Shown here: piece after piece, positions 33,745 to 45,219 of the stretch
How the letters are laid out: the number at the start of each line of letters is the position of its first letter
Position numbering within the stretch: position 1 is the first letter of the stretch
Origin: Epiperipatus broadwayi
Taxonomy: Eukaryota; Onychophora; Udeonychophora; Euonychophora; Peripatidae
Length of the DNA: 64,000 nucleotides
Reading direction: 5' to 3'
NCBI GenBank assembly: GCA_028023455.1
Contig: JAQFVV010012536.1
Span: 1,322,001 to 1,386,000, forward strand
Notes under the pieces: model-generated
Seen by the model: the letters and a program-made list of their open reading frames with translations, nothing else
Database searches by the model: none
Told to the model about the DNA's origin: nothing
Translations under genes and position numbers: made by a program

Positions 33745-35738
33745 GCACCATTTGTAAAACTGATTTATAGCGGTCTCGACACTTCGCCCTCTATTTTTAA
33801 AAAACTTAACTACTTTTTCCCTACTAACTGTATCCAAATTTAATTAGTGTATGTAACTATATCTAAGTATAAATGTTAATAAAAAAATAAATAAATAAAA
33901 ACTTACATTTTCATGTGTAGTTTTCACTTCTAGCGGTCTTTGCTGTATATATAACTGTAAATAAATAAACCAAATGTATCTAACTTTAATCAGTTTATCT
34001 AACAATAAATAAACTATGTCTAAATATAAATATTAATTTTTAAAAATGTAATAAAACTTACATTTTTATGCGTACTTTTCACTTAGAATGTATATCTAGC
34101 GGTCTTTACTGTATATATAACTATAAATAAATAAAGTATATTAACTATAAATGTTTTTACATAAAGATGAATAAATAAAAAAAAATGAATTTACATTTCC
34201 TGCAGGCAGGATCTGTGTTTCGAACTACGTTATTCTCACTATGTAATTGCAAAGTATATCTAACTATAAATGTATTTTTTACATGAAGATTAATAAATAA
34301 AATGGATGTAATAAAACTTACATTTTTATGCTCTATTTAGTCTCACCAAAAAAGTCCCTGCTGTCAAAATTATGAACTACTTTTATCACATGTCATTTTT
34401 GCCATGTGTAAAATTCTGAACTACTTTTGTCACGTATAATTTTTGCTGCGTGTAATTTTTGCTTTATAAAAAATGGCAGATAGATTGTCTATCACAACAA
34501 TAGTGCCTTCAAATGAGATTGTGGATGTTGCAGATGTTCTGGCAGAAACATGGAATACTCGTCATCTGCTAGAACAATTTCAAACTGTGGAATTGTCCAT
34601 GAAGTGGCTGGCCAGGACACATTTGTTAAAGAACAGCATGCTATGTCTGCGTTGCAACATTCAGTTTTCGCTGGTAAAATATTTGGCCAGCATAGATGGT
34701 GTTAGATGGCAATGCAGAATGTGTCACCAACATACATCAGTAAGAAGTGGCTCATTTTTTTTCGGCAGCCATCTTTCTTTGAACACCATTGTTCATATAG
34801 CATTTTGCTGGTTGTATAATTTTCCTATTCACATTATTGTTCATGAGATAGAGGTCAGCGAATGAGTGGTCATAGACTGGTGTCATTTTGGCCGGGAAGA
34901 ATGTGCTACATATTTCGATAGAAATACAGCACTTCTCAGCAGATTTGATGACAACGGCGAACCACAGATAGCTGAGATCAACGAGTCCTACTTCGTCCAT
35001 CGAAAATACAACAGAGGGGCATTCAGAGAAGACTGTTGGGTGTTCGGTGGGATAGAAAGAGGTTCGAAAAAATGTTTCTTAACTGAAATCACAGACAGAT
35101 TGGCTGACACTCTGGAAGCACTCATCCAGCAACATGTTTTGCCTGGAACACATATTTTCAGTGATGGCTGGCATGCGTATAATAATATCAGCCGTCTTTC
35201 TAATGGTGTCTATCTCCACTCTGTCGTCATCCATCAAGACAACTTTGTTGACCCGGACGATGAGCTTATACACACCAATAATGTGGAAAATATAAGGATG
35301 ACAGCAAAGCATAAGCTAAAATACCAATTTGGTACAAGCAGACCTTTGTTCTCATCCTGCCTGCAGGAATTTTTATTCAGATATATGCACGAACATGACA
35401 GCGTTTTTGTGCATTTCCTCGCTTGTGTAGCTTCAAACTACTCCTTAAAATGTAAGTTCGTTTTTTATTTTATTTATTCATCTTTATGTAAAAACATTTA
35501 TAGTTAATATAATTTATTTATTTACAGTTATATATACAGCAAAGACCACTAGAAGTGAAAACTACGCATGAAAATGTAAGTTTTTTTTAAATTTTTTTTT
35601 ATTAACATTTATACTTAGATATAGTTACATACACTGATTAAATTTGAATACAGTTAGTAGGGAAAAAAAAGTAGTTAAGTTTTTTAAAAATAGAGGGTGA
35701 AGTGTCGAGACTGCTATAAGTCATTTTACCGCACCATT
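33745..35738 (+). mobile_element. Merlin (IS1016-like) DNA transposon with target duplication
   Basis: The element spans 33753-35730 (1978 bp). An 8-bp direct repeat GCACCATT flanks it at 33745-33752 and 35731-35738, the length expected for Merlin. The terminal inverted repeats begin TGTAAAACTGATTTATAGC on the left and, as the complement on the right, GGTAAAATGACTTATAGC. They extend at least 200 bp through the ACACTTC(G/A)CCCTCTATTT, TTCACTTCTAG and GCTGTATATATAACTGTAAA blocks. A further set of related subrepeats runs through 33900-34330. It encodes a single transposase, now broken. Confidence 0.9.
34473..35450 (+). pseudogene. Merlin/ISXO2-like DDE transposase, one nonsense codon
   Basis: Would cut and paste the surrounding Merlin element. 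The first part (34473-34865) has an N-terminal zinc ribbon (C58-x2-C61 ... C81-x2-C84) and the SVRSGSFFFGSHLSL block typical of IS1595/ISXO2 transposases. The same frame continues after one in-frame TGA (34863-34865) with VIDWCHFGREEC, then the DDE domain: EINESYFVHRKYNRG, WVFGGIERG, PGTHIFSDGWHAY, HQDNFVDP, HTNNVE. The second catalytic Asp (SDGW) and Glu (NNVE) are present. The first is Asn (codon AAC at 34980-34982) where the family has EID. No frameshift is needed, so the copy is young but should be inactive. Coding probably ends before 35507. Confidence 0.9.
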
Positions 35739-36109
35739 AATGCTGGAGCAACATACTGCACATACAATCAATAATTTTAAATTTTTGTCACACAGTCACA
35801 TATGCACATATCATAGATAACGTTATTATTTTTTCTTAAATAATTACAGATAACATTATGCACACGAACAGTATAAAATGTTGCATACAATAATCATTAT
35901 ATATAAGGGACTCGAACTCAGACTTTCACATGACCCTCAACTCTTCATGCCCTCTCATCACATGATCATCATCTCATGCTAGCACATAACTGGTGGTAAA
36001 CAGGCAAAAACTCACCATATAGTAGTGCCACCTTGTGCTAACCAGAGTAATCAATGGATGCCAGAAGGCTTGTGCATAAAATCCCTATCTAGTGCCTACT
36101 CATCCAATA

Positions 36110-36151
36110 TCCTCAGACTAGTTTCTGGCTTGTGGCCTTCGTCAGTGAGGA
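36110..36151 (-). ncRNA. Hammerhead ribozyme, type I, H3 left arm
   Basis: Minus strand: UCCUCA pairs with UGAGGA (6-bp stem I), core CUGACGA, stem II GGC/GCC around CACAA, GAAA, stem III made of the ACUAGU self-complement, and a GUC cleavage triplet, the commonest natural site. All core positions are canonical. Confidence 0.8.
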
Positions 36152-36307
36152 GCCTTGGATCTGAGAGCTATTGAGCTTAGATTGAAAATATTATTGTGTT
36201 TTCCAATTTCATTCTCATAGTTTTGTAGTGAAGTAGAGATAACGGGTGACTGCTGGAGGGTTGCATTAGATCCTAAGATCTAGGTGCAGTGCTCTCAGAT
36301 CCAAGGT

Positions 36308-36349
36308 TCCTCTCTGATGAAGGCCACAAGTCAGAAACTAGTCTGGGGA
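36308..36349 (+). ncRNA. Hammerhead ribozyme, type I, H3 right arm
   Basis: Plus strand: core CUGAUGA 36314-36320, GAAA 36334-36337, CUAGUC ending at 36343 (predicted cleavage), then UGGGGA. Stem I UCCUCU/UGGGGA has one G-U and one terminal mismatch; stem II GGC/GUC has one mismatch. Core intact; the weaker stems suggest some decay relative to the left arm. Confidence 0.7.
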
Positions 36350-36689
36350 TATTGGATGAGTAGGCACTAGGTAGGGATTTTATGCACAAGCCTTCTGGCA
36401 TCTATTGATTACTCTGGTTAGCACAAGGTGGCACTACTATATGGAGAGTTTTTGCCTGTTTATATGCCCTCTCATATTGCTGACCCATCTGATCACACAC
36501 ATGTTAAAAAGATAAATAATCATTATACTTTTTTATACTTTTAGGAGTACAAAGGAGTGCAAAAAATGCAAAGGAGTATTTTTGGAGTACATGTTTTAAA
36601 AGGATTCATGACAAAAGACTATAAACATCCCTAAAAAAGTAAGGTTGGTCACCCTAATAATAACATACAAGTTAATACAAAACACAAAA

Positions 36690-36800
36690 TCTCTCCTCTT
36701 CAGGAGTTTCTGGCTTAACTAGCATGAAAATATTATCACTACTCAGCCAGGGACACCTGAAGAAGAGGAAATAATAATATCACCCAAAATGTTGTAAGTT
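36690..36800 (+). repeat. SINE-tail relic (CTGAAGA...AAAATGTTGT)
   Basis: CTGAAGA (36757-36763) followed by AGAGGAAATAATAATATCACCCAAAATGTTGTAA matches the 3' tails of the tRNA-derived repeats at 60.2 and 60.57 kb. The preceding CCTCTTCAGG block suggests a partly inverted second copy. Confidence 0.5.
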
Positions 36801-37068
36801 ATAATAGTTGAATGAAAATAAGTTAAAAATCATTTAATAATTAAAACTAAATGAAAAAAGTAGTCCAACATACAATTCCAAATAAAATTCCATGATCACA
36901 TAACTTTTAGATGAAGACTATATATGCATTTAGATTTTCCTAAAAGCATTAAGTTTAACAATGTAGTTATGGAAATCATATTACATAAATATTTAAATTA
37001 CTATAATTTTATCTTTTATTTTTTTCCTTATTCATTTGTAATTCAACAGATAGGGAAAGTTAACTATA

Positions 37069-38076
37069 CAGGAAAGATTATAAAATTATAACTACTTGAC
37101 AGATTTACAGCTTTACACTCATACTCATAGCATTGAGGTAGCTTTGTAGAAGAAAAAGCTCATAAGTTAATTTGTATACAAGTTTATGAATTTACATACA
37201 CCACTTGTGTTAAAATACAATGCATGAATCATTTTTATTTAATGCATGGATGTTGCAATAGATCATACCTCTTTGCATCTACTCTTTCGATCATTGTGCT
37301 CAGGAGACATAACACTGAACACTACATAAAAGTCTTAGTCAAGGCAGGGTATGATCAGAATTGTTTAACTAAAGCTCTCAAAAAATTCTACTCCACAATA
37401 AACACAAGGCCTGTGAATGACAACAACACTAACGCATGGATCAGACTTTCTTTTATACTGTGTGGAGCAGAAAAGTTAAAAACCATTTGCTTAGATGAAT
37501 TCAATAGTAGATGAATTCAATAGTAGTTTTAGGACCCTCTCCATCTCAATCAACTACTGAATAACACCAAAAACAATTTACCTCCAGACCAGGCTCTCCA
37601 AATAATCTATAAAATCAGCTGCAATGAACAACTTGCAAAGCAATTTACTATGTTGAGTCTCGCACCACCAGTGCTACTAGATTAGTGGAGCACAAATATA
37701 TATACAAATGCACCACAAATATATATATATACAAATGCACCAAAACAATCCCTAATATAAAGTTGGTATTTTTACAACTGCAATTTTGATCCCATTTGAT
37801 ATCAAAGTGGTTTGCACTAAACGCAACGATCGAAAAAGAAAACACAAAGAGGCATGGTTTCTCATAAATAGCACTCACATGATAAATAAAAAAAGACTCA
37901 TGCATTGCATTTCCATGCAAGTGGTATATATAAATTCATAAACTTGCCTACTAATTAACCTATATGTTCTTTCTTATGCATACCTATCTTAATGCTACTA
38001 ATATATTCAGGCTGATCGAAATCAGTGCTAAGCTGTAAATCTGTAAAGTAGTTATAATTTTATAATCTTTCCTGCA
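37069..38076. mobile_element. Penelope-like remnant between inverted arms
   Basis: The outer ends are inverted: GGAAAGATTATAAAATTATAAC (37071) versus its complement ending at 38071. Homology continues inward about 160 bp on each side, through the CAAGTTTATGAATTTA and AATGCATGA blocks. Between the arms the plus strand (37224-37514) reads HYIKVLVKAGYDQN...RLSFILCGAEKLKTIC and then LPPDQALQIIYKISCN near 37575, the linker and start of a Penelope GIY-YIG region. The minus strand (37648-37920) has NHFDIKWDQN, resembling the later part of the same domain. Penelope-like elements often insert as partly inverted copies; this appears to be such an inverted, truncated dimer. No RT is present. Confidence 0.6.
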
Positions 38077-38079
38077 AGG

Positions 38080-39240
38080 TGGATATTCCCTATCTAGTGA
38101 ATAAATTATTATATGTGGTCAGTCTTAGTCTAATAATGCAATTTTGAGCCACGATATTATAACCATATAAGTGAGACATGTTATGACAATTAATTGTGAA
38201 AATAAATGCTAAATGTATTCATTTGGGTCAAAGTAACTTGCATTTTTTTTATTATAAAATACAGATTATATTAATAAAGCTTCTATTTTAAAAAAGTTAA
38301 TAAATATTAATTGTAATTTTTACAAAACAATCTCTTTAATTAATAATTATTGTTTTTATTAATTTCTTGAGTTTGAATGTATATTTCACAGATTGCCTAC
38401 TATACCTATGATCTCAGTTGGAATCTGGATTGGATGAACTTGAATTTTTTTTAGGTTTTAATCAAGATTATGATTTTTCTTTGATAGTCAGTCCATAGCC
38501 AACCCAGATAACTATCCAATATTGGTCAGCAAATGGATATCTATTTATTCTTAGCGAGAGTGATCAAATTCTCACCACCTGAAAGTTAATGTCTTTTCCT
38601 TCATTTTTTTTCTTAACTAAACTCATTGAAAAGATTTTTGCTTTACATGGGATTATTTAAAGGCTGTTTTTGTTTTAAATATTAAATCAAAATCTCAGAT
38701 GTAACACCGCATTATATTTGTATAAATCTTCATTTATTTTTTGATGATTTTGTGATCTTTTTTTTTTTAAACTCTAAGGGTCGTTTAATCTTTTCCCAAT
38801 TATTAAGTAAAATTAGTGTTATGATTTCTTATCTTATAGAAAATAATTCATTTTTTTAAAAGTCACATTAATTTTTTTTAGTGTCCACATCATGACGTTC
38901 TATAATGGTTTTAAAATATTTATTTTATTGAACGTGATATGTTAAAGAAAATTAATGGACGGTTCATAAGGTCATTAGCAGACAATAAATAATATCTATT
39001 TGTAATTTTATTAAATGTGATTTTAAAAGATAAGTAAATAAATGAAAAGTTAGCAAAAAAAATTTTTTTTACTATCACAATATATAGTTGTACTTATAAT
39101 AAAAGAGAAAAAATATATATACAAAATATCGCTATCAGTAATAATAATAATCGTATAATTAATGGCTCCGAAGTTACGTGATGTTTAGCATCATTCCCAT
39201 TTAATTCAATAAATTGAGATTTTTAATTATTATCTACTAA
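38080..39240. other. AT-rich DNA, nothing recognised
   Basis: No supported feature. Confidence 0.4.
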
Positions 39241-39246
39241 AAACCT

Positions 39247-39295
39247 ATATGTGTTTAGCTCTTGAGCCAACTATTCTACCACTGAGCTAACCTGA
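39247..39295 (-). repeat. tRNA-like 5' half (box A) relic
   Basis: On the minus strand, GGTTAGCTCAGTGGTAGAAT matches the D-arm and A box of a tRNA or tRNA-derived SINE; the rest (GTTGGCTCAAGAGCTAAAC) diverges and no B box follows. Probably a SINE head fragment. Confidence 0.45.
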
Positions 39296-39299
39296 ACAG

Positions 39300-39960
39300 G
39301 TAAATATCGTACGCCTGTCCAAAAGCAAATTCAATACTTTCTTCATGCTTGTTCTATTTTTAATATATTCATAACTTCCTTTTTTAAAAAAAATCAGCTA
39401 TCAATTCATGTAGTTATTGGCCTGGTGTCAAAGTAAAGTAACTTTAGAATGTTTTGAATTCAAGCTATTACTGTGACAATATAAAAAAATTAAAGATGGC
39501 TGCTGGATGGGTAATCACAAGTCATTAGTGTCAAAATTAGAATAATACCACTGTCACCTGTTGATTGCACTAAAATAGTGAATTATATATGATGAATAAA
39601 AGAACGTTACTCATTTTGGTTTACTCAAAGCATGAATGGTAAATCATCTCATCCATTATTCATGTTATTTGTTGAGCTTAGCTTGCAACCCTTTCTGCTT
39701 TACAACTATCATACAAATCGAGATATTTACTCTGTGCCTACTTATGCTAAATCTCCTTTCTCTTATTACACTAGCCCCAATATCAAGCTCACCAGAAATA
39801 AAGATCATGAAACAAATATTGACTCTAATGTTGGTAAGAACAAAAGACCACATGATAAAATTATATTATAAACTTTTCAAACAAAATTGGCACTCATAGA
39901 TTTTCATCAAACCCAAAATACAACAAATAAATAAATAAAAATAAGAACCACTGTGTAAAT
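39300..39960. other. AT-rich DNA, nothing recognised
   Basis: Two overlapping open frames at 39632-39899 show no family motif and look like chance. Confidence 0.35.
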
Positions 39961-39967
39961 AACAATA

Positions 39968-40310
39968 AAAACAGGGAAAACTCTCTATGTGTATTGCCAC
40001 TCAGTGTAAGCCAGAGTAATCAATGGATGCCAGAAGGCTTGTGCATAAAATACCCATCTAGTATCTACTCAACCAAAAATACCCCAACTAGTTTATGGCT
40101 TTTGGCCTTCATCAGTGAGAAGCCCTGGATCTGAGAGCACTGCACCTAGATCTTAGGATCTAATGCAACCATCCAGCAGCCACCTTTTATCTCTACTTAA
40201 CTACAACACTATGAGTCTTAAATTGAAAACACTATAATATTTTCAATCCAAGCTCATTAGCTTATATAGTCATATAAGAAATAGTGATCATGTGATGTTT
40301 ATTGGCTTAA
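39968..40310 (-). repeat. H3 foldback family, decayed copy
   Basis: Contains AGCCAGAGTAATCAATGGATG, a changed hammerhead block (40081-40121, minus strand, where GAAA has become TAAA and GUC has become GUU), GATCTGAGAGCACTGCACC, AGATCTTAGGATCTAATGC and the flank motif GTGATCATGTGATGTTTATTGG. The ribozyme is probably dead. Confidence 0.75.
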
Positions 40311-40319
40311 ATAACAATA

Positions 40320-40860
40320 ACATGTATTATTGCCAGTAACTCACACAATCAATAAAAGAGCATAATGCACACCATTATCAAGTAAATAGAATATATAAAG
40401 TATACATTTACATAATTTTTAGCATATTTAAATATTACCTATCCATTACATAATCACAACATCCTGTAGTCATTACTAGAGCTATGAATCTGACCGTAAA
40501 TATCAGATGCATGCTCAGAACATTAAACACATTATAAATTTATAATCTTTTGTTGTTAAATGCATAAAATATTGTTTAAACAAAGAATTACATTTAAATA
40601 AGAGAAGTAAAGAATCACCAAATTAAATATGCATAAATAAAATATAACGCAAAATTAATTAATTATAAATAAATAAACAATAACAAATTAACAAAATAAA
40701 TAAATAAATACCTAATATAATCAGCATCCTACATTATCATTTTATTCATCTTAAACTTTAATTCAAATATTTTTTTGATCTAGAATTCTACTTTTATATT
40801 ATTTTACAAAGTATATATATATCATAATTTCAAATTTCTTTTACCATTAATAAATATATA
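40320..40860. other. AT-rich DNA, nothing recognised
   Basis: No supported feature. Confidence 0.4.
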
Positions 40861-41200
40861 AGAGTTAATACGCTTGACGCATATAGTGAAATTAAAATTC
40901 TTTAGTTAAAATAATTATTCCTTATGTCTAAGCACTTTCAGAGATTCCTTCTCCATATTCATACCCTTCAACTATAATAATTCATGCAAAATCTATGCAA
41001 GGTTGTTCAGATAGTCCATCTTTTCAAAATAGAAAAGCATGTATCTGAATGAACTTGCATAGATTTGCATGAATTATTATAGTTGAAGTCTATAAATATG
41101 AAGAAGGAATCTCTGAAAACACTTAGCCATAAGGAATAATTATTTCAACTAAAGAATTTTAATTTCACTATATGTGTCAAGCATATTAACTCTTACATAT
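40861..41200. repeat. Foldback element with ~145-bp arms
   Basis: The left arm begins AGAGTTAATACGCTTGACGC and the right arm ends GTGTCAAGCATATTAACTCTTA. Shared inner blocks include TTCCTTATG(T/G)CTAAG, CAGAGATTCCTTCT, ACTATAATAATTCATGCAAA and CTATGCAAG. About 45 bp of spacer at 41010-41055. LTR element B begins only 10 bp beyond its right end. Non-coding. Confidence 0.8.
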
Positions 41201-41208
41201 ATATATAT

Positions 41209-43914
41209 TGAAACAGTAAGGTCTGCTTTGCAGATCTTCGTTTCACCTTTTCTCACCTATTTCCTACCTCATACCTTAGTTTGAACCCCAATCTATCGTA
41301 GTGTGTCTGCAATATGCTTATATACCGAAAATCCCACCTAATTTTAAACCATGAGTACAATGCTCGTATTATATATATAAGTCATTCCCAAATAAATAAA
41401 AGATTATAGATTATGTATATGTTCACATAATTTTGATTTATTAAAAAGTAGGTTATATAAGTCGTAATTGCGCACACACTATGATATGCATTTTAAAACA
41501 TATCAAAATTATAAATTGTTAAAGTTATTTTGTTTGAATCTATTTACAAATATATTACCATCGTAATATATTTTGATTTAAAATAAAATTCATTTAGTAA
41601 ATATTCGTTTAGTAAATAGATTCAAATATTGCAAGTTAAAAGTAAAATAATTTTCATTTAATTTAATAAAAGTCATTCCAAATATTTCTTTAAAATAAAT
41701 GAGGGACAATAGTTTAATTAGTTAATATTATATAAGTTTATCTAAAAACAGCAGATGTCCACTTAAGGTTTTCTTTAATTAATAAAAGTAATTTTTAATT
41801 AAATCTAGTTTGTAATTCGAATGTCGACAGGGAAATTAACAAAAGAAATTAATTAATGTTGAATTCCTTTAGACATTCGGATGATTTAATTACAGCTGAT
41901 AAGTCCGATATATTTTTGTAATGCTCCAGGGCAGTTCTATTGTTAAAGTCTACTATAAAAAAGAAGGGTTTTCTTTTGTTCTCCAGTTTCTTCTAATGTT
42001 TCTAAGAGAAATCATCCTGAGTTCTATTCTAATAATTTGCTAACCTTGACATGACAGAGTAGAGGCGTCAAGATGGCTATGTCCCCTCGGAATAGCCAGC
42101 CGCTGCTCCAGACCATTGGAAGCTATCACATAAGGAACCCCGGAACTGCTGCTGCTGCAAAAATATGAACATTTCCAGATTTTGCTGTTAAATTATATAA
42201 AAACCTGCCGACCATCAATCTACCTAAAATGCTTCTCCAGAGGTAACCCTAAATTAACCCAAGAGCTCTTGTGATAACTAACATGCTATAGCTATTTAAA
42301 ATTGTTTTTCTTATATTTCACATAACTTCATTATGTATTTCTTTAACGTGTTTAAATATACTCAACATTTTGCTCTCTATCCTTGGGTTAATATTTTCTA
42401 TTTATTAAGCTTTCTGTTATTTTATTATGATAATGTGTCAGAATCATCTTTGACCGAGTGAATTATTCCTTTTGTTGAAAATAAGACGCCGCTATGAAGG
42501 CATATTTTAAATTTCTAAATAATTTCCAATTTTATTATCTTGCAAATCACTCGTTCGAGGGCGATTCTTTTCTTTAATATATAATATAATCACATAGTTT
42601 AAAATCTACATGTTATTGATTTTAATCTAATATGAGAGTATGTGCGAGGTCAATGATTTAAATGTGTCCCCAAATGCATGATTGCGTATATAAATCTATA
42701 CTTACTTTTTAAACCCGCAAGCAGGCATTTTCTTATTTTAATTACCATGTTCTACTTTAATTATAAAGTTCATCATTGACGTCGAGAATGTGCGGACCCT
42801 TTTAAATGAATTTCTGGGAATTTGATTGGGCATTTCTCTTAATCCAAGTAAAACCCATTCAGTATGTTTTATATACACTAGTCTCGTATTGCTGGTAAAT
42901 GAATTGGTTGTTGAGACCACTTTGTTTTACTTTTCCAAGGATTCTTTACACGGCCAAAGTCCGTTCGTTTGCGGTTTCCAGGCAGAGTGTGTCCCCAAGT
43001 GACACACCTGGGAATTAAATGCAATCGTCACCCAGTCGCTAAGTTTCGGCTGTTCATCAAAATACTTTCCTACGGGTTAGTGGCGAGATGCCCTCCGTAA
43101 TCATTCCGGATATTCGATATTGTTTTATTTTATATTATTTTTACAAAGCATCCGTGACTTAAATGTGTCACACCCTCCAACTTTAATAAATTCATTATCA
43201 GCAATACTGACCTCCCAATGTAACTTTATTATTATTATTATCGAATAAATGCTTTGATCACATTCCCACTTTGTTGCTTAGTAAGCTTTTGTCCGTGCTA
43301 TTCTCGAAATCAATAAATATTTTAGAACATTTAATTTTCAAATATTTTCTTAGACTTGTATAATTGCTCAAAGCACCTCGCACATGTTCCTATTTCATCA
43401 AGCACATTATCATAATGCTATTAACCCGAGGAATAGAATATATCACTTTGCTTTAAAACTTTTTGTCATTTATTGAAATTTAATGCCCACAATTATTTAA
43501 TACGTGTCCCTGTCTCATATAAGCAGACAGTGGCATTATATATATAATTTATATAAATAAATTTTGTGAAATTATTTAAAACTAAATTTGATATCTTATT
43601 TTATTGATTCCTATCACTGTCTCGGTCTATATATATATTTTCTGCATTTCTTTTGTAAATCCATAGACGTTAATTAGCCACCCAAGCTTCTTTTAGTATA
43701 GAGTCTTTTGTTTCTCCCTGACCACCAGGCACCGGTCAAAGGTTATACTAGTAGTGGCATCAGATGCGTTATCATGTAGATGGCGCTGTGAAATTTGGAC
43801 TTTAGATTCGAACTTAGTATATCTAGAAGGCAACCCCTCCTAGAATGTTCAGTTTTGTGTCTGGGGTTTGAATTCTGCAGTGTGTTAGCGAGATAGATGA
43901 TTCTGACTGTTACA
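41209..43914 (+). repeat. 5' LTR of element B
   Basis: Starts with a hairpin (GAAACAGTAAGGTCTGC / GCAGATCTTCGTTTC, 41210-41244). A locally GC-rich block (about 42060-42170, with GCTGCTGCTGC) lies just upstream of the TATA box. The open frames within it on the minus strand (42738-42920 and 43743-43949) recur in the 3' LTR only in part and show no family motif. Confidence 0.9.
42194..42200 (+). promoter_or_regulatory. TATA box in 5' LTR B
   Basis: TATATAA in AAATTATATAAAAACC, conserved in the 3' LTR at 47308-47314. It lies about 1 kb into the LTR, a sensible U3/R promoter position. The GC-rich block upstream may bind activators. Confidence 0.45.
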
Positions 43915-43937
43915 TAGTATTTTTTTTTCCAGGTCCA

Positions 43938-43966
43938 TGGCTTGCCCAAACGTGGAGCCTCGAATA
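43938..43966 (+). other. Primer binding site-like sequence (tRNA-Lys type)
   Basis: TGGCTTGCCCAAACGTGGAG continuing into CCTCGAA resembles the complement of the 3' end of tRNA-Lys(CUU), as used by many gypsy-type elements, with small insertions. It lies 23 bp after the LTR end, farther than usual. A 25-bp tandem duplication (TATTTAAACACCCACATCCC...) follows at 43965-44025. Confidence 0.5.
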
Positions 43967-44029
43967 TTTAAACACCCACATCCCTGTAGATCTTAATTAT
44001 TTAAACACCCACATCCCTGTAGCTTAATT

Positions 44030-45219
44030 TTAGTATTTTATTCGTATTTAATCACTCAAATCCTTTATATTTTTGATATATATAATATTTTTCAAACTCT
44101 ATACTATCTATATTGTTTATTTGCGTGTATATTTCATATATTTTGTTTGACTCGGGCATTCAATTACTTATACTGTATAATCAGAACTTGTCCAAACTTG
44201 CTATAGTGCGATACGAGCCATCTGTATTTATCTATATTTATTGTTTCATTTAAGTCACGCTATATATGCATGGCGTGAATTACTTAAATATTGTCCCAAG
44301 TGAATATTGTGACAATCTATGAATATTTCAAATATTGTATTTTTCTATCAAAATAAAGTTTTATCGGCTCAATGTGCAAGATAGCATAATGATAATTTTG
44401 TATGGTAATGACCTAGATATGTAATAGGCTATCGTATGGAATTCAAAAAATTCAATCATAAATAAAATGTTGTAATCAATAAAAAAAATGTGAATGTTTT
44501 AACGAGTGCCCGTAGTTAAATGGAATAGTTATTAAAATTCATTTTGGGAAGCTAACAGTCTATGGATCCTTTTAACTGGTGACATGGCACCCAAGAGTAA
44601 TTTCATTAAACGGAGTTACTTCTAAAATAAATTTTGTCACCAGGCTAAATTCTTTTATATGTAATTTGTTTTTTTCAACGTGTGTAAATTTTTCTTAGAC
44701 CAAATAATGAGACGTGAATCGGATCAATAATTATGTAAATAAAAATATATGTATGCTAATCTTAAATAAGAAGGAACGAAATAAGTATACCCGGATCTAG
44801 CGAATGTTAACATATATAAATAAAATTGCTTGAGTTTAAAAATATATATGTTAGCGAAATATTTTGACAGATAGAATTTAAGAGATTTTTTTGTATATAC
44901 GGGCAGTTAAAAATATATATGTTGGCAGCAGATTTAAACAAGAAATTTTTGCAGTAATAAAAGGGTAGTAGTCGGGGTTTTTAGTGATAAACATAAAAGC
45001 AGTAATTAGGCCAACAGAACCGAGAGGGAGATAGCCTATTAGCCATTAATAAAGTTATAATCAAACATAATAATCGCAGAGTTAAACAAGGAATAAAAAT
45101 AAATAAAATAGAGATAACCGTAAAACAGTTTAATAATTTTTTTAGGATATATTAAATAGTTAGCAATAAAATAAAATAAAAGTCATCATCATTATCGATC
45201 ACGGTAATCATCCAAGGCC
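44030..45219 (+). other. Leader of LTR element B
   Basis: AT-rich, non-coding, between the primer site and the ORF. No further motif recognised. Confidence 0.5.

Larger units (their letters stand above)
35960..36460. mobile_element. H3 foldback element, complete copy
   Basis: A long palindrome. AAACAGGCAAAAACTC at 35998 is matched by GAGTTTTTGCCTGTTT ending near 36458, and the arms share about 200 bp (CCATATAGTAGTGCCAC, CCAGAGTAATCAATGGATG, ATCCCTATCTAGTGCCTACTC, the hammerhead block, GATCTGAGAGC) around a central spacer at about 36180-36260. The left flank CACATGATCATC...CTAGCACATAA is also part of the family. Each arm holds one hammerhead, pointing outward. No protein coding. It inserted into an older H4 repeat. 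Confidence 0.85.
35890..36515 (-). repeat. H4 repeat split by an H3 foldback
   Basis: GGACTCGAACTCAGACTTTC...ATGCCCTCTCAT (35905-35959) and ATGCCCTCTCATATTGCTGACCC...AAAAGATAAATAATCA (36461-36510) are consecutive parts of the H4 repeat, as seen intact at 58030-58140. The foldback between them is flanked by the 12-bp direct repeat ATGCCCTCTCAT, a likely target-site duplication. Confidence 0.75.
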
